Source of the DNA: Algibacter miyuki
GTDB taxonomy: Bacteria > Bacteroidota > Bacteroidia > Flavobacteriales > Flavobacteriaceae
DNA length: 64,000 nucleotides
Assembly: GCF_042427745.1 (NCBI RefSeq)
Contig: NZ_JBHMFA010000010.1
Reading direction: 5' to 3' (one strand)
In this document: piece by piece, positions 55,100 to 63,532 of the stretch
Position numbering within the stretch: position 1 is the stretch's first letter
How the letters are laid out: every line of letters begins with the position of its first letter
Translations under genes and position numbers: made by a program
The notes under the pieces: model-generated
The model's input: the letters and a program-made list of their open reading frames with translations, nothing else
What the model was told of the DNA's origin: nothing
Database searches by the model: none

Positions 55100-55552
55100 C
55101 TATAATTTCTTCTGAAAACAAATACTATTATCGGCTATTTTGTAATCGCCAAAATTCGGAATTTCTTGGTAGTTATTCTTTTTATAGAAACTGATTGCGT
55201 AGGGTTTTGCTTTAAGAGTTTCCAAAATACATGTTGAGAAACCCAACTCGATACTCCAAGATTCTAAAGCTTCCAGAATTACAGTAGCCACTCCTTTTCC
55301 GCGACAGCGAGGAGAGACATACATGCGTTTAATTTCTACTTCGTTTTTTGAGAATGCCTTAATACCGCCACATCCCACAGGCAGTCCTGCTTCATTATAA
55401 GCTACAACCACATGTTTTATGCTTTCGGTATTATTTAGTTTTTCGTAGAATGCGTTTTCTTCTTTATAATATGCCGTCAAATCAAAATCCAATTCGGAAA
55501 CCAAGGTTTGAAAATCCAAATTATCTGAATTTGCTTTTTTAATGCTTATCAT
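55100..55552 (-). CDS. GNAT family N-acetyltransferase
   Basis: A 150-residue GCN5-type acetyltransferase. Motif A is EIKRMYVSPRCRGKGVATVI, preceded by GLPVGCGGIKAF, and motif B has AKPYAISFYKKNNYQEIPNF. The family resembles small amino-acid or drug acetyltransferases, but the acceptor is unknown. It lies 41 bases downstream of the large GAF protein gene on the same strand, so cotranscription is possible. Confidence 0.9.
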   Translation of the reverse strand: MISIKKANSDNLDFQTLVSELDFDLTAYYKEENAFYEKLNNTESIKHVVVAYNEAGLPVGCGGIKAFSKNEVEIKRMYVSPRCRGKGVATVILEALESWSIELGFSTCILETLKAKPYAISFYKKNNYQEIPNFGDYKIADNSICFQKKL

Positions 55553-55592
55553 AAACGAACTAAATTGGGTAACTGCTTTTCAGAAGAAAAAA

Positions 55593-57965
55593 TTAGGCTT
55601 TAATTTCTTTCATTAAATCTTCATAAGTGTAAAACGATTTATCTTCTTCACTTTTATGATAAAGCACACTCACTCGAATGGCTTTTAAACCTGTTACGGC
55701 TTGCAAATCTTGAAGTTCCACAATTTCCACATCGGTATCCAAATAGTTCTTAGCCTGCAAGAATTTTATATAACGTAAGTATTCTATTTCATCTTGTTTT
55801 TGAGAATATACAATACTAATTTTCCCTTTTTGCGTCACGCGTTCCGTGGTCCCTTTTATATAGGCTTTATCTACGCGTTTTTTAACAATTTCGTATCTAG
55901 CATTATAAGTTCCATCCACATCAAACTGTTTTTCATCCATTCTAAAACTTATAGTTAAAGGCTGGTTAAACACTAAAATCATGGAAGCTACATCTAAAGC
56001 CACCGGGAATTTATGTTGCTTTTGATAGAAACTATTTTCCATTTCGCACATCACTTGTAACTGCCACAAACGTAAATTATAAAGATATATAGGATTGAAA
56101 GAATCAGCTTTGGTAATCGATTCTCCAATATACATATTGTGTTCTACCCCGTCGGTTTTAAAGCGCTCGAAATAATGCGGATACATACGTTGCGCATCCT
56201 GTTGCTTTTTATCCAACATAGCCGCCATATTTTTATTAATCATAGCTACCGTATTGTCGTATTGCTTACGGTTATTATAAAGCATGTTTAATTTATCGTC
56301 GAGTGTATCAAAATAAATATCTAGTTCTGCTTTCAAACCATCGATAACATACAGATGCTTTAAGGCAACATCAATATCATTCTTAAAAAAGTCTGAAATT
56401 TGTTGTTCACTATCTACTTGAAATTGTTCGTTTAAACCTCTTAGATACTCATCTATTTGAAAAACAAACTGATCGTAAATAGGTAGAAACTCAACTTGCA
56501 TTGCCATTTCAAAAATGGTTTTTGCTGCACTTAATTGTAATGCTAAATCTTGCTTTGTTGCGGTATTTCTTGCTTCCGAAGACCCTTTAATATCCATTTG
56601 CCCATATAGCGGATAAATATTTTCAAAAGCTATTTTTTTGAAAATGGCTTGTTCTCCAATCAATTCTGCTTTTATAAAGTTTTTAGCTTCTTTAGCAAAT
56701 CTCCAATGCACACTTGGGTGAATTGAGGTACATTCTTTTTGAATAATAGCCTCAATTAAATTCGCTTCTTCTTCAATAGCACGTTCTGCGGCGGATACGA
56801 TATATGGTAACACATCGCCTAATTTATTAGCATTGACACTATTTAAAACTTGCTTTTTATTGGATACAATTTCGATAATCCCCATAAGCCCTTTATCATT
56901 GGCTATAGGCGCGAAAATAGCACTTTTTACACCTTGCTGATGTAAGCTTGAAATATGTGGTGCTTTACCTTGAGATAACTCGAACATTTTATCAACATCG
57001 GATACTGAAAAATGCTTAAATTCCTTTAATAGTTTATCGTAAGACCAAGTACACAATGCGTTTGCACATTCTTTTGTTGTGGTTTCACCAAGCAAATAAC
57101 TGTGCATGCCAGAACCGTATATGCGTTCAAAAACATCATCTTCTCTATTGTAAATTGAAAAACCTACCTTTAAATCTTTAATTCCGAAAAGGGAACTAAA
57201 AATATCTTGAAAACCTTCTACGAAACTATTTTGTTTACGTTTGTCTTTACTAATAAGACTCGATTTTATATTAGATATAGATTGATCGTCTGTAACATCG
57301 AAAATATTAGAAATAACAAAACCTTTAAACGTATATGAGTTTGGTGGAAATTTAGCTTTCCAAAGGTCTATGTTTTCAAAATTATCGAGTAATTCATCGT
57401 AATCATCCTGAGTAATTACAGGTGCATTTTCATTCGGAATTATTTCGCAAAAATCGGCATTGTATAATATTTTATAATAACGAATAATTCCGTTTTCATC
57501 AGGAATTTCGTAATAAAAAGGACGTTTAAAATTAAGGTTAAAACCATAACAAAACCCTAAAATAATGGCGCAAACTACGATATATTCATCATCGTCCGGC
57601 ATATTTTTTATATGAAGCTCAAAATCGTCTCCTGCGGTTTTAATTATTTTTTTAAAACGGGCCGAAGCATTAAAAATCAAATCATGGAACGGCACTGTAG
57701 CGGTTTTAATCTCGTTATGGGTTAGTAACGGACTAAAGGTATCTTGAAGTAAAAAAGCAATTTCCTCTTCTCTTTCTTTAACAAGATCTATTTTACTAAA
57801 ACCATCACGTAGCTCTGGGTATTGCTTAGCGACCTCTAAAATTCTCTTGGCTTTTTCGGCAACAAAATCATTATCAGAATCAGCTAAAACATCATATTGC
57901 TGTAATAACTTATCAAAACTAAGTTTAATTTTTAAAGGAGATTCTATGTTATCGTTTATATCCAT
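55593..57965 (-). CDS. Large GAF-domain protein of unknown function
   Basis: A 790-residue cytosolic protein. A GAF-like sensor domain lies at about residues 230-395, with GQKAPHISSLHQQGVKSAI-type features (SLHQQGVKSAIFAPIANDKG and MGIIEIVSNKK). The flanking N-terminal region (1-225) has no match that I recognise. The C-terminal 390 residues are mostly helical and end in a mixed domain. No kinase, cyclase or output domain is evident. A TAACTTTG box on the minus strand lies about 50 bases upstream. I recall such GAF proteins from other Flavobacteriaceae, with no known function. Confidence 0.78.
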   Translation of the reverse strand: MDINDNIESPLKIKLSFDKLLQQYDVLADSDNDFVAEKAKRILEVAKQYPELRDGFSKIDLVKEREEEIAFLLQDTFSPLLTHNEIKTATVPFHDLIFNASARFKKIIKTAGDDFELHIKNMPDDDEYIVVCAIILGFCYGFNLNFKRPFYYEIPDENGIIRYYKILYNADFCEIIPNENAPVITQDDYDELLDNFENIDLWKAKFPPNSYTFKGFVISNIFDVTDDQSISNIKSSLISKDKRKQNSFVEGFQDIFSSLFGIKDLKVGFSIYNREDDVFERIYGSGMHSYLLGETTTKECANALCTWSYDKLLKEFKHFSVSDVDKMFELSQGKAPHISSLHQQGVKSAIFAPIANDKGLMGIIEIVSNKKQVLNSVNANKLGDVLPYIVSAAERAIEEEANLIEAIIQKECTSIHPSVHWRFAKEAKNFIKAELIGEQAIFKKIAFENIYPLYGQMDIKGSSEARNTATKQDLALQLSAAKTIFEMAMQVEFLPIYDQFVFQIDEYLRGLNEQFQVDSEQQISDFFKNDIDVALKHLYVIDGLKAELDIYFDTLDDKLNMLYNNRKQYDNTVAMINKNMAAMLDKKQQDAQRMYPHYFERFKTDGVEHNMYIGESITKADSFNPIYLYNLRLWQLQVMCEMENSFYQKQHKFPVALDVASMILVFNQPLTISFRMDEKQFDVDGTYNARYEIVKKRVDKAYIKGTTERVTQKGKISIVYSQKQDEIEYLRYIKFLQAKNYLDTDVEIVELQDLQAVTGLKAIRVSVLYHKSEEDKSFYTYEDLMKEIKA

Positions 57966-58015
57966 TCCGTTAATACCATTTACCTTTTCTTTTTATCTCA
58001 ATAAGGTTTCGAGTG

Positions 58016-58023
58016 CAAAGTTA
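58016..58023 (-). promoter_or_regulatory. -7 box of the GAF protein gene
   Basis: TAACTTTG on the minus strand fits TAnnTTTG about 50 bases before the ATG. The rest of the roughly 290-base gap to the symporter gene shows nothing recognisable. Confidence 0.45.
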
Positions 58024-58254
58024 CGAATTAAATAGGTTCGTCGCTATTAATCCCACATCCTAACAAGGCATACTCATAATAGCTTTATCACCAATAAACT
58101 TTGGTTGCTTTTATTTTTTCAGTAAAACCTACTTCAAATAAAAAACGCTTTAGCTTATTACTCTTCACATTAACATGCGAATTTCAAAAAAAACTAAAGC
58201 GTTTCATATTTATAAATTGCACGTTAAACCTTGATTTACGTGCTCAAAAAAAGT

Positions 58255-59823
58255 CTAAGACATCCAAATATATAAACCAATAACCATAGCTACAACAATA
58301 GCACCAACTGGTTTCATATACTTCCATTCGGTAATATCTACCTGCTTGGTGTACACTTGTTCGTAATCAGTTTCTCTAGGAATAAAGTGACTTACAGCAA
58401 ACATAATAATTACGGTTAGTACAAACAAAATCCCCATTAAGTGTAAGAAACTAATATCTGGCTTTATAACGTATAAAGTAGTTAAATAGGTGATTACACT
58501 AAATAGAATAGCAATATTTGCTGCTTTCCCAGACACACGTTTAGAAAATACGCCTACAATAATAATAGCTAAAATAGGCACACTATGTGTTCCGTTTAAC
58601 TGCTGTAAATAAGTAAAAATACCACCTTCTACACCGTATAATAACGGAGCAATACCTATAGAGAATAAAGCTAACACAATACCGAATGTTTTTCCTGCTT
58701 TCACAACCTGTAATTCAGTAGCTTCTTTATTTATATATTCCTTGTAAAAATCTAATCCAAATAGTGTTACTGAACTATTTAAAGCACTATTGAATGAACT
58801 TAAAATAGCTCCAAATAGTACTGCAGCAAAGAAACCAATATACGCTACAGGCAATACTTTTTTAACCAACATTGGGTATGCTTCATCGGCATTTGCCAAA
58901 TCGCCATTAAAAATATAATAAGCAATAATACCAGGTAAAACCACAATAATAGGCCCTAATATTTTAACAAAAGCAGCTAATAAAAGGCCTTTCTGACCTT
59001 CTTTTAAATTCTTTGCACCTAAGGCACGTTGAATAATAGCTTGGTTAGTTCCCCAGTAATAGAAATTAACAATAATCATCCCGGTGAAAAGTGTCCAAAA
59101 AGGCACATCGGAATCCGGTCCACCAATAATATCGAATTTCTCAGGAAGTGCCGTTGTTAAGGTATCTAGCCCCGTGAACACATTACCATCTCCAATATAC
59201 ATTAAACCAAAAATTGGAATTAAAGACCCACCTACAATTAAGCCTACAGCATTAATAGAATCGGATACTGCAACAGCTTTTAAGCCTCCAAAAATAGCAT
59301 AAATACTACCAATAACCCCAATAGAAATTACAGTAACCCAAAGTGTAGCTTCAGGCTTCATACCAATCATTTCAGGTATGTCGAACATGGTATTTAACGC
59401 CAACGCTCCCGAGTATAAAACAGTAGGCAGCATAGATATAGCATACCCTAAAAGAAATAAAAGTGAAACAATTGTTTTTGTTGTTTTACCGTAACGATTT
59501 TCTAAAAACTGAGGTATAGTTGCAATCCCACTTTTTAGATATTTTGGTAATAACACAAATGCGGTAAACACCATAGCAATGGCGGCAAGCACCTCATAAG
59601 CCATAATAGGAGCACCGTCTCTAAAGGAAACACCATTCATTCCTACAATTTGCTCTGTAGATAAATTAGTTAATAATAACGACCCTGCAATTACAGGCCC
59701 TGTAAGGCTACGCCCTCCAAGAAAGTAACCATCGGAAGATGTTTCGTCTGTTTTTCGTGTTGACCACCATGCAATAAGTGCAACTAGCAAAGTAAACCCT
59801 GCAAAAGAGATAATACCCATCAT
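58255..59823 (-). CDS. Sodium:solute symporter (SSS family)
   Basis: A 522-residue transporter of the SSS family, probably Na+/sugar type. About 13-14 helices are seen. Family motifs are GYFLGGRSLTGPVIAGSLLL at the N-terminus (the GGRS-type start), FLENRYGKTTKTIVSLLFLL and ILSSFNSALNSSVTLFGLDF (Na2-site serine-rich helix 8). NFYYWGTNQAIIQRALGAKN resembles the SglT/galactose signature. It is a single gene; with no catabolic gene next to it, the substrate remains a guess. Confidence 0.93.
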   Translation of the reverse strand: MMGIISFAGFTLLVALIAWWSTRKTDETSSDGYFLGGRSLTGPVIAGSLLLTNLSTEQIVGMNGVSFRDGAPIMAYEVLAAIAMVFTAFVLLPKYLKSGIATIPQFLENRYGKTTKTIVSLLFLLGYAISMLPTVLYSGALALNTMFDIPEMIGMKPEATLWVTVISIGVIGSIYAIFGGLKAVAVSDSINAVGLIVGGSLIPIFGLMYIGDGNVFTGLDTLTTALPEKFDIIGGPDSDVPFWTLFTGMIIVNFYYWGTNQAIIQRALGAKNLKEGQKGLLLAAFVKILGPIIVVLPGIIAYYIFNGDLANADEAYPMLVKKVLPVAYIGFFAAVLFGAILSSFNSALNSSVTLFGLDFYKEYINKEATELQVVKAGKTFGIVLALFSIGIAPLLYGVEGGIFTYLQQLNGTHSVPILAIIIVGVFSKRVSGKAANIAILFSVITYLTTLYVIKPDISFLHLMGILFVLTVIIMFAVSHFIPRETDYEQVYTKQVDITEWKYMKPVGAIVVAMVIGLYIWMS

Positions 59824-60319
59824 AATAAATATAGTTTGGTTTAGTTAATTTTCTGTTTTTTTTTAGTTATTGTATTTATCATTTTATTCAGAATAAAACA
59901 AACGGCGCTACAATGTCATAAAAAATATTGGAACATCTGTACTCCTAGTTGTTATTTTTTAATAACTCAACTATAACCTTCACTATATTTATAACTTTTT
60001 TACACAGAAAAATTTATTGAATATGCAACATCTGTATTATGTTAAATTATCAGCTCTAATAAACTTAAATAAAACGAAATGAACACATTACACCAAAAAA
60101 AACTGACTTTTTTTAATATTATAGAAATAAAAAAACCAACTTATTTCTAAGCTGGCTTTTTCCTTTAAATTTGCGAACAAGGAAGGTTTGAGCTCCCATG
60201 CTACGCTGTACTAGATTTTCTAGCCTAGTACACATAAAAATGAACAACGTTGAAATCATTCATTTCCAATCACCTCTATCTTTAATTCTTTTTTACAGAA
60301 TATTTATTTTTTATCGCAT
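59824..60319. other. Intergenic region upstream of the symporter
   Basis: About 500 AT-rich bases between the surface-protein locus and the symporter. It holds the terminator at 60129-60162 and a small inverted repeat GTACTAG / CTAGTAC at 60208-60231. No gene was seen. From 60285 on, it matches 63498 onward exactly and belongs to the OmpA 3' flank. Confidence 0.6.
60129..60162. terminator. Intrinsic terminator
   Basis: Stem AAAACCAACTTA / TAAGCTGGCTTTT (with mismatch) and a four-base TTTC loop, A/T runs on both sides. It probably ends the minus-strand surface-protein transcript. Confidence 0.75.
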
Positions 60320-60368
60320 TTATTTCACGATTATAAATTCACTACGTCTGTTAGCTTGATGTTCTGCT
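60285..60368. repeat. 84-base exact duplicate (with 63498-63581)
   Basis: Every base from 60285 to 60368 equals 63498 to 63581. The match ends at the N at 60369. It covers the last codons and 3' flank of an OmpA-family gene. Confidence 0.95.
60320..60368 (-). pseudogene. Last 15 codons and stop of an OmpA-family gene, cut by the gap
   Basis: In the frame used by the gene at 63533 this stretch encodes AEHQANRRSEFIIVK and a TAA at 60320-60322, the end of an OmpA/MotB peptidoglycan-binding domain. The rest is missing at the N. It is probably the true C-terminus of the repeat protein at 60370-62952, with the intervening part lost in assembly. Less likely, it belongs to a collapsed paralogue. It is an assembly fragment and not a natural pseudogene. 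Confidence 0.75.
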
Positions 60369-60369
60369 N
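60369..60369. other. Assembly gap (single N)
   Basis: The only ambiguous base in the window. Coding frame and content change across it: collagen-like repeats on one side, an OmpA tail in another frame on the other. Confidence 0.97.
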
Positions 60370-61149
60370 CCCATCAGAAACTATAATTGTAGTTGTTCCA
60401 TCTGAAATAGTTGATGTTCCATCTCCGTTATCTGTTACCGTTACTGAAACTCCGTCAACTCCGTTTGTTCCGTCAACACCATCTTTACCATCAGAAACTA
60501 TAACTGTAGTTGTTCCATCTGAAATAGTTGATGTTCCATCTCCATTATCCGTTACTGTTACTGAAGTTCCGTCAACGCCATCTGCTCCGTCTGCTCCTTT
60601 TGAAATAATAACATCAGTTGTTCCATCACTAACTGTTACTGTACCATCTCCGTTATCGGTTACTGTTACTGAAGCTCCGTCAATACCATCAGTTCCGTTT
60701 GTTCCATCAACTCCATCTTTCCCGTCAGAAACTATAATTGTAGTTGTTCCATCTGAAATAGTTGATGTTCCATCTCCATTATCCGTTACTGTTACTGAAG
60801 TTCCGTCAACGCCATCTACTCCGTCTGCTCCTTTTGAAATAATAACATCAGTTGTTCCATCACTAACTGTTACTGTACCATCTCCGTTATCTGTTACTGT
60901 TACTGAAGCTCCGTCAATACCATCAGTTCCGTTTGTTCCATCAACTCCATCTTTCCCATCAGAAACTATAATTGTAGTTGTTCCATCTGAAATAGTTGAT
61001 GTTCCATCTCCATTATCGGTTACTGTTACTGAAGTTCCGTCAACGCCATCAACACCATCTTTACCATCAGAAACTATAACTGTAGTTGTTCCATCTGAAA
61101 TAGTTGATGTTCCATCTCCGTTATCCGTTACTGTTACTGAAGTTCCGTC
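60370..61149 (-). repeat. Seven collagen-like SVTVTDNGDGT repeats
   Basis: Coding repeats of 36-42 codons in two alternating versions (SDGTTTIIVSDG and SDGTTDVIISKG). Paired units recur almost base for base, which is the likely reason for the assembly break at 60369. Copy number in the genome may differ from what is shown. Confidence 0.9.
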
Positions 61150-62952
61150 TTGTCCGGCAGATCCCGACGCCATGTTTATAGTAACATCATTACCGTTTTC
61201 ATTAGTATAAGTAATAGTTCCATCACCGTTATCTTTTAAAACAGTAACCGTTTCATTTAATGTTACAATGTTTTCGATGTATTCCTCAATCGTATTGAAT
61301 GTTTCTCCATTAACAGTTACTGGTCCTTCGTTTACGATATTTCCGAATTGATTTACAACGCTTCCTGGTACATCAACGATAGTTTCTGTGCCGTCTTCAC
61401 TGGTGTAAGTGTATGTTCCATCAGTATTATCTACTAGAGTAGTCACCGTTTCATATGTTTGAACAATCTCTTCAAATGATATATTTTGAACTACATTGTT
61501 TTCATCAACATAAGTAAAAATATCTCCATCATAGGATACATTACCACCAACTGTTGTGTTAGTCAAATTAGTAACTAAATGTTCTAAAACTTCTGTATTT
61601 GTAACAATGTCCTCGAAATTATTGATAACATCAGCAGGAACATCGATAGTTACAGCATCGCCAGCTTCATTAGTATATGTATAGGTACCATCATTGTTAT
61701 TTACAAGTTTTGTAATGGTCTCATTAGCTTGAACAATCTCTTCAAATGATATATTTTGAACTACATTGTTTTCATCAACATAAGTAAAAATATCTCCATC
61801 GTAAGATACGTTTCCTCCTACTGTGGTGTTCGTTAGGTTTGTAACTAAATGTTCTAAAACTTCTGTATTTGTAACAATGTCCTCGAAATTATTGATAACA
61901 TCGGCAGGAACATCAATAGTTACAGCATCGCCAGCTTCATTAGTATATGTATAGGTACCATCATTGTTATTTACAAGTTTTGTAATGGTCTCATTAGCTT
62001 GAACAATCTCTTCAAATGATATATTTTGAACTACATTGTTTTCATCAACATAAGTAAAGACATCACCATCGTAAGATACGTTTCCTCCTACTGTGGTGTT
62101 CGTTAGGTTTGTAACTAAATGCTCTAAAACTTCTGTATTTGTAACAATGTCCTCGAAATTATTGATAACATCGGCAGGAACATCGATAGTTACAGCATCG
62201 CCAGCTTCATTAGTATATGTATAGGTACCATCATTGTTATTTACAAGTTTTGTAATGGTCTCATTAGCTTGAACAATCTCTTCAAATGAAATGTTCTGAA
62301 CTACATTGTTTTCATCAACATAAGTAAAAACATCTCCATCGTAAGATACGTTTCCTCCTACTGTGGTGTTCGTTAGGTTTGTAACTAAATGTTCTAAAAC
62401 TTCTGTATTTGTAACAATGTCCTCGAAATTATTGATAACATCGGCAGGAACATCGATAGTTACAGCATCGCCAGCTTCATTAGTATATGTATAGGTACCA
62501 TCATTGTTATTTACAAGTGTACTAACCGTTTCTAATGCTGTGAAAATTGCTTTTAAATCAATAATAGATTCAGCTTTATTTTCATCTGTGTAAACCAATG
62601 TACTATTTACAGTATTATAAACTAAGCTAGTTAAGGTTTCTTGAAAACTAATTTCATCATCTCCTGTAGATATAATTCTTTTCCAGCTGTTATCTAACCA
62701 ATAATAATAACCTGGTTTTATCAAGTTATTGTCTGTTAAATTGAAGACTAAAAGACTTTCTTCATTGCCATTTACAATAGTTGTTTGATCTAAAGTATCG
62801 GTAAGTTGGACACGGGGTATCATAATACCTCGGTCTGATGCTACAACATCTAATTGAGTTGACTGATTTGGGAGTGGTGTACCAACTCCTACTTGGGCAT
62901 ACATATTATAGGTTAAACCTATAAATACAATTAAAAGTAATCTTAATTTCAT
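60370..62952 (-). CDS. Repeat-rich exported surface protein, 3' end lost at gap
   Basis: At least 861 residues. A signal peptide (MKLRLLLIVFIGLTYNMYA) is followed by a Bacteroidota head domain (VGVGTPLPNQSTQLDVVASD, RGIMIPRVQL) and four near-identical 90-residue units (about 141-500). Two diverged units follow (501-601), then seven units of 36-42 residues with SVTVTDNGDGTSTISDGTTT and collagen-like GKDGVDGTNGTDGIDG linkers. The frame read through the N to 60331 is artificial. The natural protein probably ends in an OmpA domain (see 60320-60368). It would be a long, fibrous, peptidoglycan-anchored envelope protein or adhesin. Confidence 0.82.
61453..62532 (-). repeat. Four tandem 270-base coding repeats
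   Basis: Period of exactly 270 bases (90 codons). The plus-strand marker GAACAATCTCTTCAAATGA recurs at 270-base steps. The units are nearly identical, differing mostly at synonymous positions. High DNA identity points to recent duplication or gene conversion. Confidence 0.95.
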
Positions 62953-63532
62953 TTGTTTGATTTTTGGGTATCTATTTATTTCTATTTAGTTTATAGAATT
63001 ATCAAAATAAAAATGTAATTCAATTTTCTAATAGCATACAAATAAACCTACAAATCAATAATTCACAAAAAAAACACCTAACACAAAAGTATCACATTCG
63101 CAGAAACACAGGCTTTTACGACGTACGACACAAAAAAAAGTGTTTTTTTTTAATTATTTTTTTTATAGCTATGTTATATTTATTCTATTACCATTTTTAT
63201 GTTAAAAAATACTTTCCATGCTATTTTAGGCTAACTATAATGGTATTATTATTTGCTTATTTTTTACTTTCTGCACAACAATCGAGAAGACCCATAAATA
63301 AATCTATATGCATTATTGTAGAATATGTTTTTTTTTCGCAAAAAAGGCACCAACACAATTGTTTCGTTAAGAACGAAATCTTTAAATAAACCGTAATACC
63401 AATAAAATAAAATACCCCCTAACTTTCATTACTATTAATCAACCCTTAAAACGAAAAGGATATCTTATGAAAGTAGGGGGTATTTATGTTGTACTTTATT
63501 CTTTTTTACAGAATATTTATTTTTTATCGCAT
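62953..63532. other. Intergenic region between two surface-protein genes
   Basis: About 580 AT-rich bases. It holds a TACTTTTG box (minus strand, 63084-63091), about 130 bases before the repeat gene's start, and the hairpin at 63411-63487. A 72-codon plus-strand frame at 63171-63389 has poor composition and no context, and I do not call it. Confidence 0.5.
63411..63487 (-). terminator. Long hairpin after the OmpA-family gene
   Basis: AATACCCCCTAACTTTCAT pairs with ATGAAAGTAGGGGGTATT (one bulged A) around a loop of about 37 bases, followed on the minus strand by a T-rich run. It is probably the terminator of the gene at 63533. The long loop is unusual and could hold a regulatory structure. 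Confidence 0.65.

Noticed and set aside
53673..55552. A complete Pycsar operon at this locus
   Set aside because: No nucleotide cyclase gene is present on either side; only the effector-like protein is seen.
60331..60368. C-terminus QNIKLTDVVNL of the repeat protein
   Set aside because: It arises by reading through the N in the wrong frame of an OmpA gene end; the in-frame product there is AEHQANRRSEFIIVK.
60370..61149. Regular repeats resembling a CRISPR array
   Set aside because: The period is over 100 bases, there are no unique spacers, and the repeats are in-frame coding units; no cas genes are in the window.
60356..61210. Long plus-strand open frame of about 284 codons opposite the collagen-like repeats
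   Set aside because: It is the antisense reading of a repetitive coding region, rich in Pro/Ser/Val from the repeat composition, with no start context, and it crosses the assembly N.
63171..63389. 72-codon plus-strand frame between the two surface-protein genes
   Set aside because: Its residue composition is that of translated AT-rich DNA, there is no promoter or ribosome-binding context, and no family resemblance.
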